64,000 nucleotides of DNA from Gp6-AA40 sp035293405 (GTDB lineage Bacteria; Acidobacteriota; Vicinamibacteria; Vicinamibacterales; UBA2999), in NCBI GenBank assembly GCA_035293405.1, contig DATDOE010000090.1, positions 124,001 to 188,000 on the forward strand, given 5' to 3'. Position numbers and translations under genes: made by a program. The notes under the pieces were generated by a model, which worked only from the letters and a program-made list of their open reading frames with translations, was not told the origin of the DNA and made no database searches. Within the stretch, counting starts at the first letter, position 1. Every line of letters starts with the position of its first letter. Below are positions 51,315 to 59,961 of the stretch, piece by piece.

Positions 51315-52058
51315 GTGAACCTGATCCTCCTGGAAGAGCGCGATCGCGTCGGCTCGTCCTCGGTGACGCTCTCGGATGTGCGTGCCGCTCACCTGCTGAA
51401 TGTGCTCGAGGTGGTGCCGGGCCAGACCGTTCGAGTGGGGCTGCTCGATGGCCCACTCGGGGTGGGACACGTCGAATCCGCAGGCGATGGTCGCGTGACC
51501 TTGCGATGCGTGTTCGATGCGGACATCCCTCCCCGGCCCCGAGTCGATCTGTTGCTCGCCCTTCCCCGACCGAAAGTCATGCGTCGCCTGTGGGCCCAGC
51601 TCGCCGCGCTCGGCGTCGGGCAGATCATCCTCACGAATGCCGAGCGTGTGGAACGGCCGTACTTCGACACGCACGTCCTCGACGAGACCTGTTACCGTCC
51701 ACTGCTCATCGAAGGGCTGCAGCAGGCGCGAGACACACGGCTGCCCATCGTCTCGATCCATCGGCAGTTCAAGATCCTCGTCGAGGATCACTTGACCACG
51801 CTCTTCGGCGATGGCTTTCGTCTGGTTGCCGATCCTCACGGTACGACATCCGTCGCATCGGCCATCGCTGAGCACCCCGACCGACGCGTGCTGGTCGCGA
51901 TCGGGCCAGAAGGCGGTTGGAACGCCTTCGAGCTGGCGCTCTTCCAGGCTCACGGCTTCCGGCTCGTCGGCCTCGGGCCACGTACGCTACGCGTGGACAC
52001 GGCATGCACGGCAGTGTTGGCCATCACGCATGCGTCGATAGGACTCGGGTCCGGCTGA
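51315..52058 (+). CDS. rsmE: 16S rRNA m3U1498 methyltransferase
   Basis: A 247-residue SPOUT methyltransferase from GTG 51315. PUA-like N-terminal domain (VRAAHLLNVLEVVPGQTVRVG), then the SPOUT core with ALPRPKVMRRLWAQLAALGVGQIIL, VERPYFDTHVL, LIEGLQQARDT and the SAM knot AIGPEGGWNAFELALF and GLGPRTLRVDTACTAVLA. It methylates U1498 in the decoding region. Its final codons and TGA stop fall inside a REP-like palindrome (52049-52066). Confidence 0.92.
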   Translation: MNLILLEERDRVGSSSVTLSDVRAAHLLNVLEVVPGQTVRVGLLDGPLGVGHVESAGDGRVTLRCVFDADIPPRPRVDLLLALPRPKVMRRLWAQLAALGVGQIILTNAERVERPYFDTHVLDETCYRPLLIEGLQQARDTRLPIVSIHRQFKILVEDHLTTLFGDGFRLVADPHGTTSVASAIAEHPDRRVLVAIGPEGGWNAFELALFQAHGFRLVGLGPRTLRVDTACTAVLAITHASIGLGSG

Positions 52059-52066
52059 AGCCGGAC
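52049..52066. repeat. Perfect REP-like palindrome overlapping the rsmE stop
   Basis: GTCCGGC-TGAA-GCCGGAC, followed by ACTACGT as in the copy at 5274. The rsmE stop TGA is the loop of the hairpin. Confidence 0.75.
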
Positions 52067-52160
52067 ACTACGTACGTGGGCCTTCCAGCTTGCGTCCAGC
52101 CGCTCCGTGACGGAAGATCCTCCTTCACCCCTGACGCGATCCGCGTTGCAAGGAGGGTTG

Positions 52161-52868
52161 GTGCTTTCGTTTCACAGTCGTGTCGTCGGAGATATCGCCG
52201 TCCTGGAGTGCCGCGGCCAAATCGTCGAAGGCCGCCAATCAGCCTCGCTCCTCCAGCACGTCGATGATCTGCTGGCGATGCATCCGCACGTCCTTCTCCA
52301 CCTCGGCGCAATCGACTTCATCGACAGCAGCGGCGTGGGTCTGCTGGTGCGCGTCCTCACCCGAACACATCTCGCCTACGGCAAGCTGGCGCTGTGCGCG
52401 GTCTCCACGAAGATCCGCGAGGTCCTGACGGTCACCAGGCTGTATTCGATCTTTGACGCCTACGACGCCGAAGCCGAGGCCATCGCCGCCTTCTACCGGC
52501 GTCCCACAGGCGACGACAGTGCGTTCCGGCAACCGAGCATCTTGTGTGTGGACAAGTCCCCCGATGTGCTCGCGTACGTCCGAGCCCTGTTGCGGCAGGC
52601 GGGCCATGCGGTCGTCACGACCGGCAACCTGCCAGATGCGTTGATACTGCTCACGGCCACCCGGCCGAAGCTGGTGGTGATCGGGGCGGATCTGCGGGCG
52701 ATGCGAGAGACTCAGGCCGCGGGGACGTTCAACCGGTTGGCCGATGCGCTGTCAGTCATTGAGCTACCAGGACACTTCTCCACCGATGACGCCGGCGAGG
52801 CAGGACCTCAGCTCCTCGCTCAGGTAGGTGCCATCATCGCGATGCCGGATGGACAAGCCGCGATGTGA
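52161..52868 (+). CDS. STAS domain fused to a degenerate receiver domain
   Basis: A 235-residue protein from GTG 52161, chosen because AGGAGG lies a few bases upstream. Residues about 1-105 form a STAS anti-sigma-antagonist domain (DIAVLECRGQIVEGRQSASLLQ, LHLGAIDFIDSSGVGLLVRVL, with the phosphorylatable Ser in DSSGVG). Residues about 125-220 resemble a response-regulator receiver (SILCVDKSPDVLAYVRALLRQAGH), but the phospho-acceptor position reads VVIGAD instead of VxLLDxxMP, so it is probably not phosphorylated. It may act in partner-switching control of sigma or other factors. It is alone and convergent with the patatin operon. Confidence 0.82.
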   Translation: MLSFHSRVVGDIAVLECRGQIVEGRQSASLLQHVDDLLAMHPHVLLHLGAIDFIDSSGVGLLVRVLTRTHLAYGKLALCAVSTKIREVLTVTRLYSIFDAYDAEAEAIAAFYRRPTGDDSAFRQPSILCVDKSPDVLAYVRALLRQAGHAVVTTGNLPDALILLTATRPKLVVIGADLRAMRETQAAGTFNRLADALSVIELPGHFSTDDAGEAGPQLLAQVGAIIAMPDGQAAM

Positions 52869-52965
52869 ACGCTGACAGCGTTCCGTCCAGCCTGGCAGCC
52901 CGAACATGCTGCACCTCCAGCACTGAGCAGGAGCAACATTCGTGCCCCGACCCTGAAAGCGAAAC

Positions 52966-55827
52966 TCACGAGGAGGTGGTCGTCGCTCGGCTGCCGGGCT
53001 GCTGGTCCTTGGCCGGGCCGAAGGCCTCGAGTGCCGCTTCGTGTCCCAGGCGCCGGTAGCTCTCGAACTGATCCTCGGTGTAGAACTGGTCGCCGGTGCT
53101 CTGGTGCGGGAAGGTCTTGTGGCTCGCTTTGTACTGCAGCACCGACGTGTCCTCATTGCCTGTCATCGATGCCTTGATGTAGATCAGCTTCCCGTCCGGG
53201 GAGCCGTCGTGGTACTCGATGCGGCCCACAGCCGATCGCCTCTTGCTCCAGTGTGATGTGGCATCGGCGCGAATCGGCTCGACGTCGATGGTGATCGTCA
53301 CGCCGAAGTCCACCTCGCACATTCGAATGAGCGTGCCGAGCCCCTCGAATGTCAGCAACGGATCGCATTCGCCGTCGCTGATGATGATCGTGCGACACCG
53401 GCGCCTGACCAGCTCGTAGGCGGCCAGGTTCTCGAAGTGGCCGCCGTCGGAAATCATCAGGAACTTCGACGTGTCGGTCGCACCGCCAAACAGCTCGGCG
53501 AGCAGATAGCTGAGATTGAAGTGGGGCGAAGGAAAACCGGTGGCCTGCCTGGCCGGGTTCGGGAACCACCACCCGAGGCGCACGTTGAACACGGTCAACA
53601 GGAACGCGACGACCGGTGACGTGTGGTAGCCCATATTGGGGCTGGCCGCGGCACCCGAGACGGAGATGGCCTGACCGAGCGTCGGCGCGCCGAGACGGCC
53701 TCCGTACTCGCGCGTCGCGATGTAGCCAACCTCCTCCTTCTTGCCCTCCTGAGTCCGCGAGAAATACCCGCTGCCGCAGGTCACCGGAGTGAGCGTGAAC
53801 GCGGCGCTGTGCCGCGTGTGCAGCGCGAGATCACTCGACCCGCCCAGGTTCAGCGCGCAGTTGACGATGTGCAGCGGCCCCGGCGCGCCCGTGTGTCCGA
53901 CGAGATCGGCGAGCGCGATGTCGTCCTTGTCGTCGAACCCGGTGAAGTTCTGCGGGTGGCGCTCACCCGGCTCGTAGCGCGTGGCCCCGAGGTAGCAGCG
54001 GACGAGGCGATGCCGGTAGAAGGCGTTCAGGCTGAACTCGTTGATGTCCACGCGCGTGGCCATGATCACCAGCAGCACGATGCAGCCGCCCCACACCGCC
54101 ATCGACACGCCGAGGAGCGACGGATATCCCTCGCGCAGCTGGCCACTGGCGACGCTGAGCCAGTCCTGGCCGGCGTTGATCAGGATGATCTGATCCAGGA
54201 CGTAGGCCACGCCAATCAGCAGCCCGCCGATGAACAGGAACGGCGCCACGCGGGCGACCAGTTCCTTGACCGTCGTGGCCGTGCTCCTCTTCGTGCCTTC
54301 ACCAGACGTTGATTCGGAGTTGCCCGCGAAGAGGCCGGCGACGATCGTGCCGATCCAGCTGCCGCCAGCGGTCAGCGCGGTGATTGGGTGGCTCATCAGC
54401 GCCATCCCAATCCAGCCTGGACCGTACACCGCAGCGACGGCGATCACCATCCAGGCAACCGCGTAAATGGCCAGCCACGCTCCGAGCCGGCTCCACCACT
54501 CGCGCACACCATCGGTGGACTGCCGGCCCATCATGCCGATCATCACGACGATGGTGAAGACGAATGCGCCGGTCACGAGCGGCGGCCCCCATACGAACGC
54601 CTTCCGTACGAGCGCGGCACCGTGCTCGGGCTTCGCCCATCCATGGAACAGCAGCATGACCGCACACAGCAGTGCGTGGAGCACCACGACGCCGACAACC
54701 GGTGCCCCGATCGCGGCGAATGCGCTCTTCCAGTCGCGCCAGCTGACGGAGCACACCGACAGCAGCCACAAGGACGCGAACACCACTGAGAGCGGGAACG
54801 GCCAATACTGCCCCGCCTGCATGAAGAATGCGCCGTAACTCGTCAGCGTGCTCAACACGACGCGGTCCGCCGCCGGCGCCTCGCCCAGGGTCACGCCAGT
54901 GCTCTCGGCCCAGAGAATGGCGGTGACCAGGAACGCGGCGACCATCATTGGCGTCACCACCGCGTACTGCACCCACGCCTGCGTGTAGTTGATCCGATCC
55001 GGCGGATCCACGCCCGACAACCTGTACACGACGGCGGCGATGCGCACGGCGACGGGCTGAAGCACGAAGCCGGTGGCGACCAGCAGCAGCGCGATGGGCG
55101 CCGCGGCCCAGTAGCTGATCAGGCCGCCATGGAAGGGATCGAAATCGACACTCCGTCCGTAGAGCCATGCCACGCCGACGCAGATCGCTCCGAGAATCAG
55201 GCCGAGCAACCAGCTCCTGGCCTGAAGCAGCGGCATCTTGTCGTGGCCGGTCACGGAGATCTGGTTGCCGGCGATGCCGACCACGCCGGCCACGAACAGG
55301 ATGATGGTGACCCAACGCCAATTACCGACGCCCGGCCACTGCTGGAACAGCTCGAACAACGGCCGTGGCAGCATGAGCACACAGGCGATCGCGAGGATCA
55401 CCGTGATCTGCACGAGCAGCGCATTGCGCAGCCAGATGGTCAGCATCGACCAGGTATCGGCACTGAAGAAGCCGACCCTCGGCGACAGGTAATTCGAGTA
55501 CCGGCGCAGGTGACCGATCGATTCTTTCCAATCCGCGTCCGGCTCGAGCCAGCCTCTGTGCCGCTTGCAGCTGGCGCTCAACCACCCGCCAATGTAGCCG
55601 CCGCCAGACACGGTGGACAGGTAGTCCACGGTCTTCAACGTCCCGAGGCGCCTGAGGGCCTCGAGCACACCCAGGCCGAAGGTCGCGCTGCGGATGCCAC
55701 CGCCCGAGAAGGCGAGACCGACGAGGTCCTGCCCAGGCGCTCGCTCGTCGCGGCGCCGCTTCTTCACTTCGGCGAGCTCGCCCTCGAACGCCTGTTCCCA
55801 GTCGCAGCAATCGTCACTCTTCGTCAT
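52966..55827 (-). CDS. Patatin-like phospholipase with multi-span membrane insert
   Basis: A 953-residue protein from ATG 55827 (AGGAG upstream). The patatin fold begins with GLAFSGGGIRSATFGLG (oxyanion loop at about 42-47) and the nucleophile Ser74 in STVSGGGYIGGW. Then about 450 residues with ten to twelve hydrophobic helices interrupt the domain. The catalytic Asp returns in SDGGHFENLAAYELV (about residue 791). It is thus a membrane-embedded lipase, with both halves of the site on the same side after folding. It hydrolyses acyl esters of phospholipids or other lipids. It is the last gene of the six-gene operon and is 28 bp after the Dyp peroxidase. Confidence 0.87.
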   Translation of the reverse strand: MTKSDDCCDWEQAFEGELAEVKKRRRDERAPGQDLVGLAFSGGGIRSATFGLGVLEALRRLGTLKTVDYLSTVSGGGYIGGWLSASCKRHRGWLEPDADWKESIGHLRRYSNYLSPRVGFFSADTWSMLTIWLRNALLVQITVILAIACVLMLPRPLFELFQQWPGVGNWRWVTIILFVAGVVGIAGNQISVTGHDKMPLLQARSWLLGLILGAICVGVAWLYGRSVDFDPFHGGLISYWAAAPIALLLVATGFVLQPVAVRIAAVVYRLSGVDPPDRINYTQAWVQYAVVTPMMVAAFLVTAILWAESTGVTLGEAPAADRVVLSTLTSYGAFFMQAGQYWPFPLSVVFASLWLLSVCSVSWRDWKSAFAAIGAPVVGVVVLHALLCAVMLLFHGWAKPEHGAALVRKAFVWGPPLVTGAFVFTIVVMIGMMGRQSTDGVREWWSRLGAWLAIYAVAWMVIAVAAVYGPGWIGMALMSHPITALTAGGSWIGTIVAGLFAGNSESTSGEGTKRSTATTVKELVARVAPFLFIGGLLIGVAYVLDQIILINAGQDWLSVASGQLREGYPSLLGVSMAVWGGCIVLLVIMATRVDINEFSLNAFYRHRLVRCYLGATRYEPGERHPQNFTGFDDKDDIALADLVGHTGAPGPLHIVNCALNLGGSSDLALHTRHSAAFTLTPVTCGSGYFSRTQEGKKEEVGYIATREYGGRLGAPTLGQAISVSGAAASPNMGYHTSPVVAFLLTVFNVRLGWWFPNPARQATGFPSPHFNLSYLLAELFGGATDTSKFLMISDGGHFENLAAYELVRRRCRTIIISDGECDPLLTFEGLGTLIRMCEVDFGVTITIDVEPIRADATSHWSKRRSAVGRIEYHDGSPDGKLIYIKASMTGNEDTSVLQYKASHKTFPHQSTGDQFYTEDQFESYRRLGHEAALEAFGPAKDQQPGSRATTTSS

Positions 55828-55855
55828 GTCCGCTCCTGCGTCAGTTCTACAGGCG

Positions 55856-57349
55856 CTATCCTCGCGCTCCCGCGAAGTAGCGCAGGGCGCGCACGCCCGG
55901 AAGAAAGAAGTAGGCGCCGCCTCGCACGGCGACAAAGGACGGCAGCTCCGAGATGCGGCGTCGAAGTCCGCGCGCCGGCATCGTAAATCCGTTCGTCACC
56001 CGACCGTCGGCAGTGTGAAGGCGATTGCCGAGCAGTGGATCGCTCTCGCCCGTCAATGCCGAGAACTTCGTGCTCGACATCCAGGCGTTCTGGATGAACT
56101 CGAACTGACGCGAGATGTTCGCGTTCAGACAGATGAAGTAGAGCCCTCGCTCGGGATCGTCGGGCGGCGCCGGGCGGAGTGCATCGTCGACGGACAAGGA
56201 CGGACCGAACTCGCGGCCGCGACGAAGAATGCGATGGAAACGGACGGACGAGACCACGTCATCCTGAAACGCACTCGGCGGCAGCCCCAAATCGGCGAGG
56301 CGCCGCTTCAGCCCGGTCTCGTGATGCGCGTAGTCGCCGTTCCTGGGGTTCGCCCGGCGGATGTGCGCGCCGAATGGGCAGCGGACACCGGCCGGGTCGT
56401 CATCAAACGTGAACTGATTCAGCCGCCGTTCTTGCGCCGTGCCGGCTACACCGGGACTCCCGTCCGCCTCGATCTGCGCGAGCGGCTCCCCCGTTCGCGT
56501 CCGGCCAACAAGCTGCGACGCCAGCGCGTCGGCAGCCTGACGATCCCCACCGGCGCGGCTCGTGACGTACTGCCAGAAGTCGTGCACGTTCTGCTTCAAC
56601 TGACGCATGACCAGGTAGGTGCCGTTCCTGCCGACGTCCCACTTGCCCGGCGCCTCCTCAGCGGGGGGCAGCCCGGGGCTCGAGAGGTCCACATCGATCA
56701 ATGGCCGATCTGTGTACTCACCGTACTCGTTGCGATATCCGAGGAGGAGCTCGCCAAGCGCAACCTCGTTGCCATAGCCGTCTCCGCCGTCTGACGGATC
56801 GCGTCGCTGCTCCCAATCCACCGCGGGCTGGCTGATCCCGTCCATGAACCCGAACGGCTCGACTCCATCCAGCTGACTCGTGGTCAGCCGCCGCGTCTCT
56901 TCGAACCCCTCGTGCCATGCGTCCCCGAGCGTGCGGCCGACCCACTCATCGAGCTGTCCGGGCTTCGCGAACAACATCACGAGCACATGGGGCACGACGG
57001 GCGCGTAGCCCCAGTCCCATCGCTCGGGTGCATTCGACTCGACGTCCCCCAGGCGTCGCGCGCGACGAGGGTCGTCCATGCCGTCCAGGAACTCCGACGA
57101 GAAGCCGGCCCGCACGGCGGCGGATACGTCAAGCGCCTCCATGCCCTGTGCCGTGAACGCAATCTGCAGGGCCGTGACCGGCGGCGGCGAGAGCGTCGCT
57201 GCGGTTGTGACCGGCGCCGACCGCAGCCACGCTCGCGCGGCATCGACATTCCGCACACGAGCCAGCACGTACACTGCATCGGTCATTGACCCGTAGCCGA
57301 AACGGACAAGGCCCTGTACGTCGTCGAGCTCAACGCCGCCGAGGATCAC
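55856..57349 (-). CDS. Dyp-type heme peroxidase
   Basis: A 497-residue protein. Start GTG 57349 overlaps the stop of the upstream gene (GTGA). Motifs: GXXDG as GFMDGISQP (about residue 167), proximal His in FGAHIRRANPRNGD (about 330), distal Arg in FHRILRRGREFGPSL, and ISRQFEFIQNAWMSS. No signal peptide is apparent, so it is cytosolic or carried in a complex. DyP peroxidases oxidise phenols, dyes or lipid peroxides with H2O2. The family position and long mid insert (DPSDGGDGYGNEVALGELLLGYRNEYGEY) resemble class I/P or V types, not assigned here. Confidence 0.93.
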   Translation of the reverse strand: MILGGVELDDVQGLVRFGYGSMTDAVYVLARVRNVDAARAWLRSAPVTTAATLSPPPVTALQIAFTAQGMEALDVSAAVRAGFSSEFLDGMDDPRRARRLGDVESNAPERWDWGYAPVVPHVLVMLFAKPGQLDEWVGRTLGDAWHEGFEETRRLTTSQLDGVEPFGFMDGISQPAVDWEQRRDPSDGGDGYGNEVALGELLLGYRNEYGEYTDRPLIDVDLSSPGLPPAEEAPGKWDVGRNGTYLVMRQLKQNVHDFWQYVTSRAGGDRQAADALASQLVGRTRTGEPLAQIEADGSPGVAGTAQERRLNQFTFDDDPAGVRCPFGAHIRRANPRNGDYAHHETGLKRRLADLGLPPSAFQDDVVSSVRFHRILRRGREFGPSLSVDDALRPAPPDDPERGLYFICLNANISRQFEFIQNAWMSSTKFSALTGESDPLLGNRLHTADGRVTNGFTMPARGLRRRISELPSFVAVRGGAYFFLPGVRALRYFAGARG

Positions 57350-58677
57350 AGCAGCGCCACCCAATCTTTGGCGGCGCGCTCGCTCAACGACGAGGCGTCG
57401 AGTCCCTGCCGTAGTCTCGCGTTCCGCTCCAGATCGACAGCCGTCAGGCCAGGGTACGCCTTGTACCAGACCTGAGTCGGCATCTGGTGACGGCGCAGGT
57501 AATCTTTGAACCTGCGCTCGTCGTGGCACCCATCCAGAAGCAGCCATCGGACCCTCGGGTAGCCGATGCCGTTGCCGAACACGACGTTGAGCCCGAAGCC
57601 GACCTTGTTGATGAAGTCGTCCATATAGCTCTCGACGCTCCCGTCGTAGTTGCTCAGAAAGATCACACGCCGGCGCCCGTCGAGGAACACCCAGCGCGCG
57701 AAATGAATGCTGCGTACGCGCGCGAGGCGTCCCCGTTTGTAGATGTGCCTCGCGGCCCAGTCGATCACCCACAGCACCAGGATCGTCGTCCACCGGCGCA
57801 GCGGCCCCGGCTTCAGAGTGCCCATCGCGCTGAACTGGTTGGTCACGTCGTGATCCTCGAGTAACGCCAGGGCCGCCACGTCCTCGCCTGGCGGGCGCGG
57901 GCACAACTCCGGATCCGTCTGCTCCAGCACTCGAAGGCGCACGACCGCCAGCACGGCCCCGGCGATGACAACGAGCAGCGCGATGCGCGGCACGAGCAGC
58001 AGCGCCAGGAGCAGGATGAGGATGACGGCCGGCAGACTGGCGAGGTGCAGCAGGTTCGCGATCCGCCATCCCATCGGCGTCGGTGCGTCCGTGGACAGCG
58101 TCAGGCGCCCGGCTCTGACGTCAACCATCACGAGGTCGCGCAGGCGTTCGTGGACTTGTCGAGGCGTGAGGCGCTCGATTTCAGGCGATCGATTCACATG
58201 CCGCTCCAACGCGTCGCGGAGCGCGGCGTCCTCACGAACCTGGCGCGCCGTTCGTCCTCGCCAGTTGACATACACCGCCGCCGCCGGCGCCTGGTGCGCG
58301 CGCATCCACTGGAGCAGGTCCGTCTCGGCGGTGAAGCCCTCACAACACGAGAAGATCGCGCGCAGCCCGGGGCCGGCGCGGGCGCTCACGTCGACAAGAA
58401 AGTCGTCGGCATCACCGTCCACGTCACCAAGAAAGCTGAGGCCTCGCGGATAGACCGGCGCTTGGATTCCGTAGACGCGGTTGTCGGCCAGCGTCCGATC
58501 GTCCACGATGAGAAACCGGGCGACGTGCACCTGCTCGAACTGCCCGAACGGGACGAGCGCGTTGTCGGGCCTGGCGTGTCCAGGCGCACCGTTCATCGAC
58601 GCCAGGAGCCGGCCCAACTCCGCCTCGCGCCGGGGGTCGATCGGCGCCAGGACCATGAATGTCGACTGTGGCGTCAT
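57346..58677 (-). CDS. Hypothetical membrane protein associated with Dyp peroxidase
   Basis: A 443-residue protein of no recognised family. It has an N-terminal soluble domain (STFMVLAPIDPRREAELGRLLAS, with a paired GQFEQVHVARFLIVDD strand), two adjacent transmembrane helices at about residues 210-250 (LPAVILILLLALLLVPRIA and LLVVIAGAVLAVVRLRV), and a C-terminal domain with RSIHFARWVFLDGRRRVIFL, SNYDGSVESYMDDFINKVGF and GLNVVFGNGIGYPRV. The N-terminal domain repeats the ferredoxin-like half seen in the C-terminal one (SIHFARW versus QVHVARF). It is 5 bp after the catalase-like gene and overlaps the peroxidase gene by 4 bp, so it must work with them. Confidence 0.78.
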   Translation of the reverse strand: MTPQSTFMVLAPIDPRREAELGRLLASMNGAPGHARPDNALVPFGQFEQVHVARFLIVDDRTLADNRVYGIQAPVYPRGLSFLGDVDGDADDFLVDVSARAGPGLRAIFSCCEGFTAETDLLQWMRAHQAPAAAVYVNWRGRTARQVREDAALRDALERHVNRSPEIERLTPRQVHERLRDLVMVDVRAGRLTLSTDAPTPMGWRIANLLHLASLPAVILILLLALLLVPRIALLVVIAGAVLAVVRLRVLEQTDPELCPRPPGEDVAALALLEDHDVTNQFSAMGTLKPGPLRRWTTILVLWVIDWAARHIYKRGRLARVRSIHFARWVFLDGRRRVIFLSNYDGSVESYMDDFINKVGFGLNVVFGNGIGYPRVRWLLLDGCHDERRFKDYLRRHQMPTQVWYKAYPGLTAVDLERNARLRQGLDASSLSERAAKDWVALL

Positions 58678-58682
58678 CGGTG

Positions 58683-59939
58683 CTACTCGAACACCTCATC
58701 CCCTGTCGGCTCGTAGTGCGGCACCGCGTTCTTGGTGTGCCGCAGCTGTGACAGCTCCGCGTATATCCGGCGGCGCGCCCGGCTCAGGTGGCCGAGCGGA
58801 CGATGCTCGGGAATGGCATGCCAGGGGTTGTACGAGAGCCGCTTGGCGAACTCCATCTGCGACGGTGAATTGAACCGCTGTCGCGGGATTCGGAGCGTCG
58901 CCACCGACACCCGTGGCGACAGCCGCTCAGGCCACAACACCGTGCTCTGCTCGATCGGCATGAGATGCGAATCGGTCTGGCGCTGGAGACGGATGTCGAA
59001 CTCGACGTCCTCCCGTTCCAATGTCTTCACCATCGCGTCGCGCAGGTAATCGTCCGGCGGACGAAACGGCAGCCGCGGTATCGGCGTGCGCCGTTTCGAT
59101 GTGGGCCAGAACGAGTACTGCATCGCCTGGCCGTCCCCCAGCAGATACGGGACCTGACTGAAATACTCCACCTCGAACGGACTGCTCTGCGTCTTCAGCC
59201 GCAGTGACTGCATGATGAAATCGAGGAGGTGCGGCTGGCGAAGGTTCAAGAAATAGTAGATCTGCGCGTTCGTCAGGCTCTCGCGCTGGAGCTGCGCGTT
59301 CGCCCTGACGTCGGGACTGACGAACGTTGGCGTCGATACGGTCAGCAGGTCCTGTGTGAACCGCTCCTCGTCCATCAGCTTTGGTCCCGGCACGCCCATC
59401 AACTTGATGCTCATGCTCAGGAAGCCCACATCGTCGATGTCGGGCGTCACGTACGGACCCGGACCGGCATATCGCACCCAGGCGCGATACGTGTGCGGAC
59501 GTGCGTAGATCCCGTGGCGCAACTCCGGCGGAAGGTTGTCGTGCACCGTGAACTCGCCGCGAACGATGCCGTGTGTCTTGGTGTTGCCGCCGCGCTCGAA
59601 TCCCCCAGGTTTCCAGAGCAAGCGCATCTGCTCATGGAAACTGGCAATGATCGAATCGACCCAGGCGTCTGCGTCCTGTGGCGGGCGCTCCTCCGCGAGC
59701 GCCAGGTGCTCGTTCCGCCGGCCCATGTTGATCAGGCCGGTGACCACACGCTCGCCCAGGTCGCGAAACAGCACGTCGAACAGCGGCCGAAAGAACGGAT
59801 CGAAACGACGCTCCAGTTGCAAGAGCGCGATGGAGGTATCTGAGATCCAGTCCAGCAGCGCCGAACCGGTGTTCGCACGTGGCAGCGGACGACTGACGTT
59901 CGAGTTGCTGCCGGGGCTCGGTCCAAGCTGTGTGGCCAT
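58683..59939 (-). CDS. Catalase-like heme protein (y4iL-like group)
   Basis: A 418-residue protein. Catalase-fold landmarks: THGIVRGEFTVHDNLPPELR at about residue 120-140 (distal side), YRAWVRYAGPGPYV, DDVGFLSMSIKLMGVPG, YFSQVPYLLGDGQAMQYSF, and a proximal region RLSYNPWHAIPEHRPLG whose Tyr may bind heme. It lacks the clade signatures of ordinary catalases and is shorter. Relatives include allene-oxide-synthase-like and lipoxygenase-linked proteins that act on fatty acid hydroperoxides. It sits between the cytochrome c and the unknown membrane gene in the operon, so a lipid hydroperoxide substrate is plausible. Confidence 0.83.
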   Translation of the reverse strand: MATQLGPSPGSNSNVSRPLPRANTGSALLDWISDTSIALLQLERRFDPFFRPLFDVLFRDLGERVVTGLINMGRRNEHLALAEERPPQDADAWVDSIIASFHEQMRLLWKPGGFERGGNTKTHGIVRGEFTVHDNLPPELRHGIYARPHTYRAWVRYAGPGPYVTPDIDDVGFLSMSIKLMGVPGPKLMDEERFTQDLLTVSTPTFVSPDVRANAQLQRESLTNAQIYYFLNLRQPHLLDFIMQSLRLKTQSSPFEVEYFSQVPYLLGDGQAMQYSFWPTSKRRTPIPRLPFRPPDDYLRDAMVKTLEREDVEFDIRLQRQTDSHLMPIEQSTVLWPERLSPRVSVATLRIPRQRFNSPSQMEFAKRLSYNPWHAIPEHRPLGHLSRARRRIYAELSQLRHTKNAVPHYEPTGDEVFE

Positions 59940-59961
59940 CGCGAAATCCCCAGCAGCAGCG

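Noticed and set aside
57350..58069. N-terminal extension of the Dyp peroxidase frame
   Set aside because: It overlaps the coding region of the preceding gene in another frame and is Arg/Pro-rich. The GTG at 57349 with a 4-bp overlap explains the start.
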